Source of the DNA: Apus apus
Taxonomy: Eukaryota > Chordata > Aves > Apodiformes > Apodidae
NCBI RefSeq assembly: GCF_020740795.1
Contig: NC_067282.1
Span: 145,562,858 to 145,626,857 of the forward strand
DNA length: 64,000 nucleotides
Direction of reading: 5' to 3'
This document shows positions 28,195 through 42,640 of this stretch, one piece after another. The notes beneath the pieces were generated by a model. It was given only the letters and a program-made list of their open reading frames with translations, was not told the origin of the DNA and did no database searches. Both the position numbers and the translations under genes were made by a program. Numbering within the stretch: the stretch's first letter is position 1; every line of letters begins with the position of its first letter.

Positions 28195-28970
28195 GCATGC
28201 TATTATCAGATGGCTTTTCCTTGCATAGGTACTTCCACACTGTGTTCAAATCAATTCTAAATCTTCTGTTAAACATTTTCAAGCAACTGGCTTTTTGTGA
28301 CATATTATGTTTTTCTTGTTTTTCCAACCTTGAGTCATTCTTGTAGCTCTTCTGCAAACCTCTTCCAATCTTTCCTCATCCTTCTTTAGTACAAACACCA
28401 CATGAGGATGTCCAGAAATAGCTTTTCTTTGCCCAGAGATAACCCCACCTCACACTCTTATTGCATATTCCCATCAAAACTGGCACCTTTAGCAGCCACG
28501 TTGCCCTGTCAGCTCCTGTGCAGCTGGATGATCTCAGCAACTGTGACCCCAGAGACCTTTTCAGAACCACTGCTTCCCGAGTGGCAGCCTCTCATTCTGT
28601 GAGGCGACTGACACTTTTTGTTCCCAGCTGCATGACCTTGGTTGGGTCTGTCCCTACCGAAATGCATATTGTTTGAGCATACCAAAAGATGGCTCTGTAG
28701 GCTGTGTGACCCATTGCCTTATGCGTGGTTACACTGAGTCTTGTTTCATCTGGAAACTTTGATCAGCTTTCTTTCAAATCACTGACAAACAAATAACATC
28801 AAGAAACTAAGCAATCTCTGCAGCTGCACTAGAAACTCTCCCATATATAGTGATAATTAGCAATTAGTAAACAGTTTCTAAAAAATGTAACTTTTCTGCA
28901 TTTATTTAATATAGTCCCGATGTTTTAATCTGAATGTTGTGTTGCAGTTCAGTTAAATACGACACACGTC
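28195..28970 (-). mobile_element. CR1/L3 LINE fragment, minus strand
   Basis: The plus strand reads as the complement of CR1/L3 ORF2. 28228-28300 (gtacttccacactgtgttca, then atcaattctaaatcttctgt) matches the 'tacttataaactgtgatcaagtcacctcttaacc' type block. 28335-28395 (ttcttgtagctcttctgcaa and following) matches the 'cattcttgtagctctcctctg..ccctctccaatttttccacatccttctt' block. 28748-28768 (tcatctggaaactttgatca) is the complement of the reverse-transcriptase F-A-D-D region. Reading frames are destroyed. The element is in the same orientation as TMEM178B, inside its last intron. Confidence 0.7.
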
Positions 28971-29499
28971 TGAGCATATTAGAGAAAAATAGCCCCTGTG
29001 CAAACTCATATTTTAATTACATAAGAGATACCAAGCTAATTTGGCAGACCCATTGCCCATAAAGAACACCCACAACTATTTGCAGATATCCACACATAGA
29101 CCACTGTGTGCTTGCACAAGGTACTAGCAGACTTCAAATGTGTTTGTGGGCACTGAGAGAGCTAATGTCTGTCACCAGCACCGACACCACTGGAACATAA
29201 ATACTTGTTACTCTAACACTAACACTTCTGGAACTACAGAAGCTTTCCTGTATTTCACAATCTCAGCTGTGTCACACCACAGTACAGGTGAACAGGCGAT
29301 GAAATTCTTTGAAGTGATGATCTGCTTGGGGGGTGCAAAAACCCAGACCAACAAAAACCACCAGCAGAGAAAAGAAGAGAGAACAGAAGTACTGTTCACT
29401 TGGAGCCATTCACACAGTGCAGTGTTTGGGACTTGATTGTCACATCCTTCATTTAAAGGAACTCTGTTCCATGAAATCAGAAAATTGGGTGGCATCTGT

Positions 29500-30040
29500 A
29501 GTAAGAAAGGTGGGAACATCACATGGGAAATGTGGGGTGACTTTGAGGGCTGGTATAGTAGAAATGGGAAGAAGCTCAAAAGCACAGAGTGCATATACCT
29601 GGGGACTAATAAACAGAACCTCTGCTGTAATTTGGGGGATCATCATTAGAAAATTACAAAGGAGGAGAAAGGCCTGGATGTATCATCCAACTGAAAGATG
29701 ACTGTAGGTCTCCAGTGTGATGCAGCATGAAAAAGACAAATACAACCACAAAATACTTCAGTCAGTTGATTTCCAGCAGAGGAACCGTAACATCACTTCT
29801 ACAAGGCAGTGATCAGATCTTCTTTGGGAATGGTCTTTCTCATCCATATTTGAGAAAGGCAAGCAAAAAGGAGAACTGGAGGCAGAAAGGGCTGCTGTAT
29901 TGAGAACTGGTTTTACAGATAAAAGTCTACAGGAAATAGCATATGTATAGTGGGAAAAGGAAAAGAGAGGATACCATTGTTCTTCATAGGTACATCTGAG
30001 AAAGAAAAATGATAGAAAAATCCTAACAGTTACAGTTGAC
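29500..30040 (+). mobile_element. CR1/L3 LINE ORF2 fragment, plus strand
   Basis: 29590-29730 is a clear CR1-clade ORF2 segment: 'gcatatacctggggactaat' gives IYLGTNKQNLCCNLG, followed by an acidic/basic 'gaggagaaaggcctggatgt' block and 'aaagatgactgtaggtctcc', then 'agtgtgatgcagc'. This order is diagnostic of the post-reverse-transcriptase region of CR1/L3 elements. Decayed matches continue through 29800-30010 (a 'ctggaggcagaaagggc' block and 'ggaaaagagaggataccatt'). The copy is truncated at both ends and carries stops. It ends about 440 bp from the donor side of the TMEM178B penultimate exon and is antisense to that gene. Confidence 0.8.
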
Positions 30041-30394
30041 CCAAGAGCAACTTACAAGGAATAAATATAAGTTAAAAATTTGAGCGCAGTTTCTAGTTTT
30101 CAAAGTAAAGTGTTCCACTATGAACTAGTATAGTGGTGTGAATAATATCTGCATAATCTTCAGATTTTTATTACTGAGTTTATCAACTTATTAAATTTAA
30201 GGGTGTCAGTGCTACTTGCAACAATGCAGCACTGGACTAAACAACTCAGAAGACCATTTGCAGTCCTCTGACTTACAGACGCTGTTTTGTGGTAGAAGTA
30301 ACGTGTAGCTATGGTTGGGTTATCCTTGAACAGAAGAAGTTTGGAGTGAAACCAAGTTTGGATCACCTAAAACAACTCTGAAAACATGTTTTCA

Positions 30395-30652
<258 letters not shown>

Positions 30653-32462
30653 TCAACAGTGATAAGTATCTTCAGAGATTCATAGCAGTCTTAATCCAAA
30701 ATGCTACTGATCTGCAAGGTCTTCCGTGTGAGCTGGCAAAGGATTATTTGAGTAAGGACAGTTCAGAGGGAGGACAATCCATAAATTAAGATACTAGCTT
30801 GGGCTAGGGAGAGAGAGCAGGTGACCATTTCACCACACAATGAAACTCAGTGCAGATGTACCCAAATGACTTGTGGCAATTTGTTCAGGAATAAGAAGTT
30901 GTAAAATGACCTCAGCACAGCTCTGTGCCTAATAGCTCGAGTCTCTAGGTACTAGCACAACATCTGTTTAAATCCTGCCTTTTCATCTCCATCAATTACT
31001 CTACCACATCCAATGGATGAACCTGCTCAAACTGATATGCAAAGCAGGCTCTATGCTTTGCTCCAGCTCAGGCATGATGGGGGATCCACCTCTATTTCTG
31101 ATCCTCCAGAGGGGCAAGTCACTGAGCCCCTCTGGACTGTGGTTTTGCATGTTTAAACTGGGCCGTAGTGCCCTGCTGTGCAGCTGCGGTGTGTGTAAAA
31201 CTCATTACCTCCAGGATGGTGAGACACATGGGTATTCTGGTGTCAGAGCAGCTGGGGCACAGGACGCTTTATTGCCTTCTCTTTTACCCAAATGGTGACC
31301 TTGTCAGAAGATTTTTTTGTTGAGGACGTTTTTGAGTGCTCCAGGGAGCACTGAGAGTAGGGAGAGGGCAGAGGGATACAATGAAGCATTTTTTGCTCTG
31401 TAAGTGGGGACTGAGTAATACATCTGATATGGGTGCAGGGCATTGACCTCTATTTGTTCCATAAATAAAGGAAAAATACCCCCAAGACCTAATATAAGGA
31501 ACCCTCAAATTAAGAGCTGGCTAAGTCATGTATTTGTCTTCTGCAAAAAGGATGGGACTACTGGGAACCCTTCTCCTGCATGTGTGTGGGGGGCAGAAAT
31601 TTCACAGCTGCTTTTGATATGAAATCTGGGTAAAGAGACCACCTGGCAATGCAATAGCAAGCACTATGAGAGCTAAAGAGCATCATCACTCCCTCAAATA
31701 ATGGAACAGATGGGCACATCTTCACTAACATTTGATTATTCCCTGTCCCCCCCTCATGCACACATAGAAAGTTTAAGCACTGATATGTCAAGAGTATATA
31801 CATGCAGAGAAAATTTCAGCCAAGCCATCTCTCAAAACATTTGTTTCCTTCTTGAAATAAATTTTTTTCATTTTTTTTGCACAGCAATGATTTCACTTTC
31901 TTTCAAGGAACAGAATGGTTATGACAGGAAATGAAGACTGAAAACTGTGAATCATCCACCAGTTTCTGTGGCAGCTTGTCTCCTTGGCTGGCCTTTGTTT
32001 CTGAATTTCTGTTATTTTTTTACCCTTTTAGCACAGTGAATCAAAAGGACCACCAACACCAGTGGTGCAGATACAGTGAAATTTGTGAACAGTGATAAAT
32101 TAGCAACATCAGAGTTTTATAAAGCTCCTTCTCCAAATTTCCAAGTGTCCACAAGGTCTATAGGTGTGTTGGGACAGATTGATTTGATTCAGTGGAAGAC
32201 ATTTTGCTCAGGGCTATGTTCATTATAGTGATTCCTACACAAGGTTAAATTGCAGCACATAACCCCTCCCTTGAAACTATAACTGGTTCCTGTAGATTTA
32301 GATTCCTGCAAAACCTGTAGGGTTTTGCAAGGAGTCCCTCTGACAACATCAAGATTACCAGGTCTTCAGCCCACCAGTGACCAGGGCTCTTTTAACCAAG
32401 ATACACATCTTAAAAGACATCTTTCTATCTCAAGTTTTGTGACTGTGTCTCCAAAAAAAATG

Positions 32463-32502
32463 AAAACCAAAACCAAACCAAACCAAACAACAAACCAAAA
32501 CC
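32463..32502. repeat. AAACC/CAAAA simple repeat
   Basis: Imperfect AAACC and CCAAAA units on the plus strand. The same motif family recurs at 53471-53553 and in short form at 21238-21258. Confidence 0.85.
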
Positions 32503-35500
32503 TCCCCACAAAGCATTTGAATATGTTCAAGGGGGTGCAGGGGGAAGAAAAAAAAAAAAAAGGCATTTCCCTGCAGAAACTCCTACTTCCCAAAGGCAAT
32601 GCTAGTCTCCATTCCTTGGGAATTTCTCAGAGCTCCTTCTAAAACAAGAAGTAAATGTTAGCAAGCATTCTGATGGCAGAGTGTCTTCCAAATTTCAGTC
32701 CATGAAGGCCTGGGCTCAATTTGAAAGGTACATAAAACCATAAAATGTTTACTGTTTCCTATGTCATCTTCAATAACAGGACAACTCATCTCTTGGAAGT
32801 GCTGCACAGTTGTCTGTGTCAGCTCTACAAAACCCTTCCATTTTACCTTGTGACTGCTGACTCTAGGTAACAGCACTTGCTCGTCCTAATGGAAATGTAC
32901 CTTAACAACCTGCTTGTAATGAGCTGAGTTTAAATGGTTTTATGCAGCTGGAACGTCCGTAAGTCTTCAGACCTGTCCCAATAACTAGCTTATGGAGCCA
33001 GTTTTCATAGGTCCCAGAGGAAATCGCAAGCATCCCCCCATCCTAGATACCAAGATAAAGAACAACTTTTACTCCTCTAAAATCAGTGTGAGTTTTGCAA
33101 TTGAACAGAAAAATTAAAGTAGCAGGACTAAGATTTCTAGGTCCAGTTTTGAGGTTTGTTTGACTAGACCTCTCTTCCTGATGGAACTGGAAATTCTCTT
33201 TCTAACAACACAGCAAAATCCATCAGCATCTTAACTCTGGGCTTACATTATGTCTTGAAAAAAACCCCAAACACAAACAGAAAGCTAACCTCTGACAGAC
33301 ATTCAATACCATATGAAAAAAATTCAAAATGGAAATTTGTTATGAAATCTTAGTTCTCATCAGTTCAGTGGGATTAGTTTAAAATGTCCACTGCTTAGGC
33401 CAGTTGCCAGTCTGCTCCTCACAAGCCCATCCATTAGGGCTTATCTGAAATAAATAAAATATAAATTTTATTTTCTATTCAAAACCATCTTGGCTTTTGT
33501 CCTGCCTCGAGGGCAGTCTTTGCAAATGGCAGAGCTGGGAAAAAGGGTCTCAAAATTGGTTTCATAAACAGCCTGCACTTGTCCAACAGCATCTTCCCAG
33601 TGCTCCTCACCTGTCAGAGCCCACAGGAAGATGAGGTCAGTGCTGGGAATGAGTCTATTCAAGGTTATTTTTTTGCGGGAAAGTACTAGGTGTGTACCCA
33701 AATCATCACCCTCAGGCTATTTAAGTGAGAAGGCCAGGGAAGAAAAGCCTGTATTCTCTGGACACGAACTGTTATCAGTGGTACTTTTTATGATTACTGT
33801 TCTATTGGTGCAGTGCTTGAAATGGAAAGTACAGCAGAAAAGCAAAGATTTTAATTGTCTACTTGAGGCAATATATAAATTCCTTCTGCTAATTTAGGAG
33901 CAAGAGATGCCATATAAATAAACTATATCTCATCAGTATAAATTGATGGGGTTTTGTCTGAGTTTGATTGGCACTGATAAAACCTTTCCTGAATTCATCC
34001 TGCAAAGGAAAAAAGGGTCATGCTTTGTCACATAACATCACTTTATGACATTTGAACACATCCTGGGTTTGTTTTGTTGTAGGTTTGTGTTTTGGTTTTT
34101 TTTAATTTTTCTGAAATTGCTTTTATTTATTTTTAGACTTTGAAATGAATGGCTCTCTATCCTCCTTCTTTCTTTGAAAACCCCTCTGAGTAACTACAGC
34201 ATCTCAGGATCATGGCATGACAATCCAAATCAACTGAGGGAGTGACTATGCCAGCAAAATGCATCTTTGAATCTTATGCAGCCAAATGGGAGCTGCAGCA
34301 GCAAACATACCTTATCTTAGCTCACTCGTGTGTGCTGCTTAGCTGGTTCTACAGCTGATCCTCTCCTGGATATCCATCCCAAGCCCTCAACTGTACCAAA
34401 GTGCACAGGTTGCAGGAGTATTATGAATCCCCCTTTTCCACCATCTAGTAACCAAGACCTTTAGAAATATAGCTGCAGGGTGCAAGTAAGGAAGCTATTA
34501 CACTTCTTGTTTTGTAAGGCCTATAATACAGCCGTTGATTTTCAATGCCTTGCCTGTATGAGCAGTAGTTTCAATAGTAGTTTTCAATTATTTACTACAC
34601 AGACTTAGATACCACCATCACTTGTGGGTGGAAGTGCAATGTTATCTTTCCACTCATGTTTTAGAGACACGGTCTTCATCCCATTTTCTTTTTATATTAA
34701 CAGAGTGCAAGTTCTAGGTGAGTATCTTCCCCTTGGGGGTACTTTCCATACCTAGCAATACTACAGGTGCTGCTGCATGTAATAGGCAGGGAACTTAATC
34801 CAGACTCAAAAACAATGGGCATCATCAGCAAAGGAACAGAGGCACCATGTTCATGTAGGCTGGAAAAAAACACATTTCTTGATTGACAACTTTGGAAAAA
34901 GGACAGGGAACAAAGTAATCTGATTCCCATGACGGTGAATTTGAAATCCACAAGGTTTGTGAATTGTGATGAAGAGAAACATTAGCATTTTAGACAACCT
35001 TCTTAAACAGAGACAGATTCTCATAAAACATGCATTTTCTAAAAGCATTTTAGCCTTTCACTGGAGAATATTAATTCTAAAGGTTTTCTGAAGATAAAGA
35101 AAACCAGAAGAGCTGATTAAGATCCATTTGTTTCTAAGCAGCATGTGGTAGAAAGTTCTGTCAGTTTGCAAATGGCCCTGCCCTTGCTTTCACCCTGATA
35201 TCTGTCCATCTGTATTTGTTATGAGCAATAAAGTAATTAATCCTGTTTGTCACATTGTGGAAGAAGTTTCACACTCCAGAAGCTGAAAACATAACATGTT
35301 CTGAATCAGTGCTGCCTATTGAAAATGTCAATATGCCTTTTTGACTCCTGATGTTCTGCCCTCTTTGCTGAAACTGCAAGTCATCTTCCTAAAGCAAGGA
35401 CTTGGTCCTTCTGTTGATATCTATCTTCCTTTCCACAAAAGAGCTTAATAATACTTCCAAAACGTCTTTCCTCAAAACACATAAAGGAAGGAAAATACAA

Positions 35501-38117
35501 GCCTCTTGTGAAAGATGGGGAAACCAAGACAAGTTGAGAATAGTAAGCATGCCCATGGCAACGTGGAAAGTTTGTGGAGGAGCATATAATTGAATTTATA
35601 TTATCAGGTTTTCTGGCCAGCCCATTAACCACAGAGCACTGCTTTTCCTTTCAGAACTGCTTGTTCTCAAGTGTTTGCTACCAGATTGAACTACAGTGCT
35701 TGTTATCAGACCACAGAAAGTGCAATACTGCTGCAAATACTGTTTCAGATAGTCCATCCTGCATCTCCTTTCTTCTCCCAACAGAGAAAGGTCCATAGGG
35801 ATTAAGGAACCTGAAATCTGATCCTGAATATCTGTAACAGCTTAAAAAGACATTCTGGGTAAAGTGTTGCTCTTTCTTGAGATGTCCCAACAAAAGAGGA
35901 AACCAAAAAGAAAATCACAGAAGTATTTCTATGCCTCTATAGGACCAAATGTCAGAATATAGTATTGCCACAAGCAGAAAAAGATGGGGAATAGCATAAT
36001 TATTTAGCACAATCCTTCACAACAGGTCACTTTGATCTGTACTCTCCTGTACTAGATTTGTTCTCATTCATCTTTACCAGTGTTGTATTAAAAATATTTG
36101 TACTTGAAAAGAGTCTGAATCACTCCTTTTTTAATCTTTTTCCAAACAAATATGAGTATTGGAAACTGTTCAAGAGCTACACACAGCCCAAGAGCACAAT
36201 TTACAAGATTTCACTAAGCTTTGTTTAAATTATTTCTCTGACAGAGAATCAGCAGCACAGAGTTACCTTTTTCTGACATAATCCCTTCTCTCACCTCACC
36301 CCAAGACTACAGGGAGGGCAAGACGTAAAATTGGACAGATGTGTCTTTTACTGAAGCCCTAGCAGTTCCCAGCTAGAATGAACAAATAAGTATTAATGCA
36401 GGTGACTTTGAGTGATATCTTCTGGCTCTGATGATTCTCTCTGAACAGCTTAAGACTGCATTTTGGATGAAGTTGGCAAGTAGAGGGTGAGGTTTTAATC
36501 TCTTCTTTCTGCTTCAGGTATGGAGAGATAAGAAAAGAATTATGTATTAGTCTACCTGAGATTCAGTTAAAATCTCTGAGTCCTGTTTACTGAATCACAT
36601 GGCAATGCAGCCTTCAGTTTAAAGACTACACTAAGGCAATCACAATGAGCACAACCCACCTCAACAAAAGCAAGAGCGAATTACATGTACATGTAAGTAC
36701 TCTACACCAAAGAGTGATTAGGAAATACATGTCACAAACACATACACAAAACCACAAGCCTCTCAAAGCTGAGAGAAAAAGCAGCAGAAGGCCCTCACAA
36801 AAAGGCAATCTGGCAAATATGAAGGTGATCCTTCATAATCACAAGAGGTGCATTATTGTTTAGAAGATACATGCGTAACTTCTAAACCAGAAAATCCCAT
36901 GGCCTTCTCTGAAGTAGAGTTTGTTGGTTGTGTGATGAAGAGTTGTTTGGTTGCCAGCATGTATGAACTTGCATATACGGAAATGCATCTGATAGGAAGC
37001 TTCACAAACCAGCTGTGTTCTGTGCTAGTGAACATGTCCCTCAGAAGAGGGTGTAGAATGGACATCCTCATACATTATTTATTCTTGTCAGGACAGTGTC
37101 AGGACAGACCATCTATGTGGATTTCCTCAGTCAGTGTGCTTAATTGTTCTTGCAGCTGTTTAAAACAGAAAAAAATCACAAAAAGAAGGTGCCAGTTGTC
37201 ATGCCTGGCACTTCAGCCTGCCAATCCTTCATAAGAAAGCCTACAACTTCAGAGTCAGGGGAGCAGTTCATCAGAGTAGAAATGAAGTCCTGTCTTCTAC
37301 GAAGGCTGACACCTTCAGAGGTTCATGATGACAAACAGCAAACTCCACATGACACTGCAATTTCTTGTCTCTGGTGAACCCTCTCATAAAACTCTGGAGA
37401 GGGAAGGAGCATCCCAGACCAGTTCACACACTGGTGTGTTACTGTCTGAAAGTATTTCCTCCAATATTTGGGAAAATTACAGGGGCTTAAGAAATTCCGC
37501 AGTGGCTGAAATCACCATCTGGATTTTTAATATCAAGTCCTGATTTTACTCTTGCCTTTTGCTTATGTAAAGCAGAGAGAAGACAAAAGAGAACCTCTAC
37601 ATAATAAGTGAGAGATTTAAGGAGACAGTAAAGAAGGAAGGAAACAAAGCTTGTTTAAGGGAAGGGGGGAAAAAGGTAAGAAAAAAATGTCTCATGTGGC
37701 TTAAAAAAATGGTTTTGTCTTCAGAAGACTTTATGATATGCATAAAGGAGGCATTTACACAGCAGAAATTTAGCACATCAGATGCAGTCCTACCATAGAA
37801 AGCAAAAAACTTCAGTTAAGTCTTGTGAGAAAGATGGCTGTGAGTACTATTCCATAGAAGGCTTTAGCCTTTTGTTCTAATTCTGCTTCCTCTTCTGCTT
37901 AAAAAGAAGCTTTGGCCAGAGAACAAAAAGGATTTTTTCATTATCTGTTGTGTTGCTACTCATCTTTGAGTGACAGTGGGCTAGGAAGGAAACAAAAGCT
38001 TTGCCCTTATAACCCTTGATACAGAGGGCCAGAGTAGCTGAGTCTATGCCAAAGCTTTAGTCCACCCTACCCTGCCACACTCCAAGGCATTCCCTCTCCT
38101 TCTCTGATTCTGGAAAG

Positions 38118-38181
38118 AAAAATAATAATAATAAAAATATCTATATATATCTATATATGTCTATATATATATCTGTCTGTT
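38118..38181. repeat. AAT then CTATATAT microsatellite
   Basis: A short (AAT)n run passes into an imperfect CTATATAT/TCTATATA repeat ending in CTGTCTGT. Confidence 0.85.
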
Positions 38182-41100
38182 TCCCAAGGGTGCAGTGGAA
38201 GCCAGTCCACCATTTCTTCTTCAGAGGCATTCAGATAATAATGACGTACAGAGTAAAGAGACAGTTATGTTAAAATAATCTGGATACAGAAAGTCTTGTA
38301 TCCTATCATCTGTAGTAATGGCTTTATTGTCTAATTTGCAAAAGTCTCCTTCCATAGTGACAGACTCTGCCTGTTACACTCTGCTTTTCATATGTCAGCC
38401 ACCATTGCAGTACCTACATGTCCAGTAAATACATGGATGCTTATTAAAATTTAATCTTCAGTTAATATCCCTTGAACAACTTGTTGCAAAGGTGGCCAGA
38501 AGGAAGCATAAGAAAAAAGTGAAACACTTTTTCTCCTCCTTTTTTTTTTTCAGTGAGGAGAGAAGAGAGGATAAAAAACAGATGGAGAATGTAAGAAAGT
38601 GATGAGAAAAATTAAAGGAAAGTTTGTATTAAAAATGACAAATGCAATGTCACAGGAAGCAAGAAACACAATTGTATGTAAAGCACCAGTAACAGGCAAT
38701 GTTAAGGGTCTTTTGTAAAATGTAGATTTACCCTAAGCTCCTCCTGAAGATAAATGAAGTTTGAAGTAGGCAGGAATGAACCTCAAGAGGAGCAGGAGGA
38801 GTAATACAGAAAGAGAGATACTTGGCAATGCCTCCTCTCTTTCACCACCTTCCCTTCCCTGCCATGCATCCCACCCCAGCCTCGCTCACATTCAGGAGCA
38901 ACTAAAACATTATCCTAAAGGTTTTTCCTCACTTTCAGCTCCCACCCCAACCACTGGTGCAATATTATGCAGCACGAGCCTGAGAATAATCCCATCACAA
39001 AGCATTTAGAGCAGCAGGTTTGATAAGTGGCTGGGATGAAAAAGGGTGAAGGCAGAGGGATGGTATCTCAGCTTTATCAAGTGCCCCAGCACTCTGCTTA
39101 AACATACTCATTCCATAGACTCCAGCCTTAGACATTTTAATTCAGGAACTCTGAGAGGTGTATTCTTGTTTTGTTTTGTTTTTTTAAAAGACCGTTTAGT
39201 GCAAGTGAGGCTGGATTGGGGGCATGGAAGAGAGGAAGGAGGATGGGGCAGAAGGAGGGAGGAAGTATAGAACGACATTTAGAGTTAGGAGAAAACACTC
39301 TCTCTTATGGAGAAATTCTGATTTTGAAGTTTACTCTTCTATTAACATTTAAATTGAAAGGCATTTCTTCCAAGCTCCACATAGGAAAGCAGAAAATCTG
39401 CATTTAAATAGATGTCATTTAAAAGTGGCGAAAAATATATATCAGCATTGAATTCTTCTTCATTTGTCTGCAAAGAACTTCTCTTATAGATGATTATTAT
39501 TTTTTTTCTTTCTTTCTTCTTTGTGTGTGCTAAAAAGAGAAATTGGAAGTACATTAAAATTCTGCTTGGCACAAGAAGATGGCAGGGGGATGGCTGTTAA
39601 TTGCTCAAACCCCAGGTTTTGAGCTCAGATATTCTGCAGGATGGCCTTTGGAGCCTGCAGGAGGCAGTCCAGCCTGCTGCCAGGGATGGGGCCAAGTAGG
39701 TCCTCTCCTGCCTGGTCCTGGTGCTGTGACACCTGTGCCTGAGGGACTGTGCGCTCCCACTGAAATGCCTTCTCACTGGGGACATCATCAGAGTCCCCAG
39801 TCCCAGCTGGAGAATCAGACCAGCAGTTTAATTAGACACCTCTGTACCTTTTGTGTACCCTCTAGAAAGCAGTGCCATGCACTTCCCCAAAAGCCACATA
39901 AAAACAGCTGCTACGTGCGGTGTTAACCAAGGAGTCATAGGAGGAGAGCTCACAGACAAGGAGTCAGTGGGGCTTGGGGAGGCTGTGCTCAGAGGGTTTG
40001 GAGAGTAGTCTTGGGACAAGAAGAGATGTCCATATATTGATCCACATTTCATGTCACACTGATATGTTGGCACCTGGGGCTCTGCACAGCCCATGACAAA
40101 CTGAGAAACCGCATATGAGATTTGGATCTGGTGTTTTGCACAGTGCTGCCTCCTTTCCTGCAGCAAAAGCAGCAAGAAAAAGACAGAGCAAGAGCAGTCT
40201 CCTGAGCAGGGAAGAGCTGCAATCCCCAATGCACACATGGAGAGGTGGAAAGGTGGAAAAGAATAAAGGCAATATCCTCATGTTGCCTCCAAGTTCTCCC
40301 TATCTCCTGCCCTCATCTGCTCATCCTTGTCTTCCCTCTGCCTGAAGTGACCACTCTGAGGCTCATGCCAGCACCCTGCACTCCATATGCTGGCCATTGG
40401 CTTGCATACAGAGGGATAGGCAGGAGCATGGGGGAAGCAGGGAAGTTCCTGCTTTGTGAGAGTGTGGTCTCTCACTGTCTGTGTCTGCTGCAGAATCCCC
40501 ATTTCTTTATTTTTGTCACAAGTGATAAAATTTAAATTCACTACCAGCAGCATTCAGGGAGCAACAAAGAGCACATGGCACTTGGTCCAGTACCAGGGCA
40601 CAACGGGCTTTGTGGCCAGTGAAGAATCTCTGGGACAATCTGATTATTAATATTCATTCCTTTTTTCCTCCTCACTTTCAAGTTCATTCCTACAGAAAAG
40701 GTCAAACACATACTACTCCTCAGTAGTACATTATCGGCCACCTCAAGGGCCTTTTCTGCCATGTCATAAAGGGAACAATCAGGAGAGAAGGAGCATTGGT
40801 GCCCCAGGGACTCAGCTACAGACTCTGGTGGCTTTCACCTTCACATCATGGGTCTGAATCTAGGTCAGGCTGGTGCTGGCTACGAACTACAGCCCAAAAG
40901 CCAGGCAGTGGTTCCTGTGAAACAGTGGCTCCATGCAAACCAAAAGGACAAGCTACACTGTTGTTTGGCTCTTTTCAGAAAGTAATAACCCCATAAAGAT
41001 TTAACCTTTTGGTAGGATCTGACACTTCTCTTCCTCTTCCTCCTGCCTCTCTAGTGGATGGTTCAGTGCATCCAGCTGGACGTTAGGTTGACTTTAAAAA

Positions 41101-42519
41101 TGCAAGATGGAAAAGCCAAAGGAATAATTAAAGCCTGAGAAGGATGGTTCAGTGACCCAAGTACTAGCAGAGAGTCTATAAAGCTGCAGATACTACTCTC
41201 TGCTGTCTCACAGACATGCATGGCAAAAAAGTCAGGCTTTCTGACTCTGTTCTCATAAACCAGCATAATTTAATTTCATTGGGTTGTTTTGAGGATTAAT
41301 GCATCAAAGATTGTGAGCTAGGTTCTCTGCAGTGATGGCACCAGAACGTCTAAAAATGCCTTGAAAAGATAAAAACTTTGCAATAGGATAGGGGAATTTT
41401 TTTCAGTGTTGACTTTGAATACAATCTGATTTAATCTGAAAGAGCACAGAGATTAAAGTAAACAAAATGGTAGTTATCATTTGTATTCAGGCACATGTAA
41501 ACTCAGGTAGAGCAACTGAATGCCATTACTATTTCTTGGACCAAGCTGAAGTCATGGAACCAAGACCACAACCTTCTAGCTTGACACTGGGCTCCCATCA
41601 GACCCAATTTTTGCAGTATGATCCTATCTCTAGTCACTGGGTCTGTGAAGATGAACGCCTCCTGCCCCTCAAGACCCAAATGGATTTGGCTAACTTGCTC
41701 TAGTTGCCTCTCCATTGCCCTGTCCTGGTTTGCTGGGATCTCACAAGAAACAATCTCATTCTTCCTGGAGTCTCTAGCTAATTTTTGTCCTAAGCAGATG
41801 GCAACCACTTTCTGAAAATACGTATGTGACAAGAAGAAACATTTAGAAGAAGCAGGTGCCTGGGAAATAGATTCTCATTTGCCCTTCCCTCCCCCTTTCC
41901 AAAACCCAATCATTTCCCTGTTAATAAGCTCTCTGACTAGAATGTGGCACTAACCTTTCACAATTGATGCCAGTGACATTTTGACAGTTCCACATATGGG
42001 CCTGCCAAAAGCAGAAGGAATATAAATTTGCAATTTGGTAAAAAGCTGGGTGAGCAGCCAAAGCAGCTTGTGGGAAGGAGGAGAAAAACACCAACCAGCC
42101 AAACAAAAACCCACTGCACAGATGTTACATACAGCAAAAAAGGAAAAGCACATCCACAGCTGGATGTACCCCAGCTTGGAAAAAAAGCCCTAGGCATCCA
42201 TTAAGCCCAGTCTACCCTGAGATGCCTTCCAACAGATTCTCCTCATGTGGCAAATTTAGGGAAAGTCTTCCCTAGCAGCAGGGAAATGGGACATGGCATT
42301 CAATCTGTGCAAACTGTCTGGTTAACATCGGGTGTCACAGAACTCAGCAGTTGCTCTAACACGGAATCTTCAATATCTGCACCAATGTGACCAGCCATAG
42401 GGAAGCAACTATTTTCTAACACCGTCTTGTGGAGTGCCTTTGAATTTGTTTTCAAGGTATCTCTCTGAAAAATGTCACTGATACTTCACAGATTGGCTCA
42501 GCTACTCGGCGTGCGTATC

Positions 42520-42640
42520 ACACATAACACCTCATGCATCTTCCCCAGATTTATCTGTATTGAATCCCATCATATTTGACTGAAAGCTAACTTCCAGAAA
42601 GTGGTCCAATCATCATGTGACAAGATGAATACAAGAAAAA
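42520..42640 (-). mobile_element. Possible CR1/L3 fragment, minus strand
   Basis: The plus strand 'agatttatctgtattgaatcccatcatatttgactgaaag' near 42548-42587, preceded by 'cacctcatgcatcttcc', resembles the complement of the CR1 ORF2 block coding '(M)KFN..KCKVLH'. It is short and highly diverged, so it is a tentative assignment. Confidence 0.33.
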
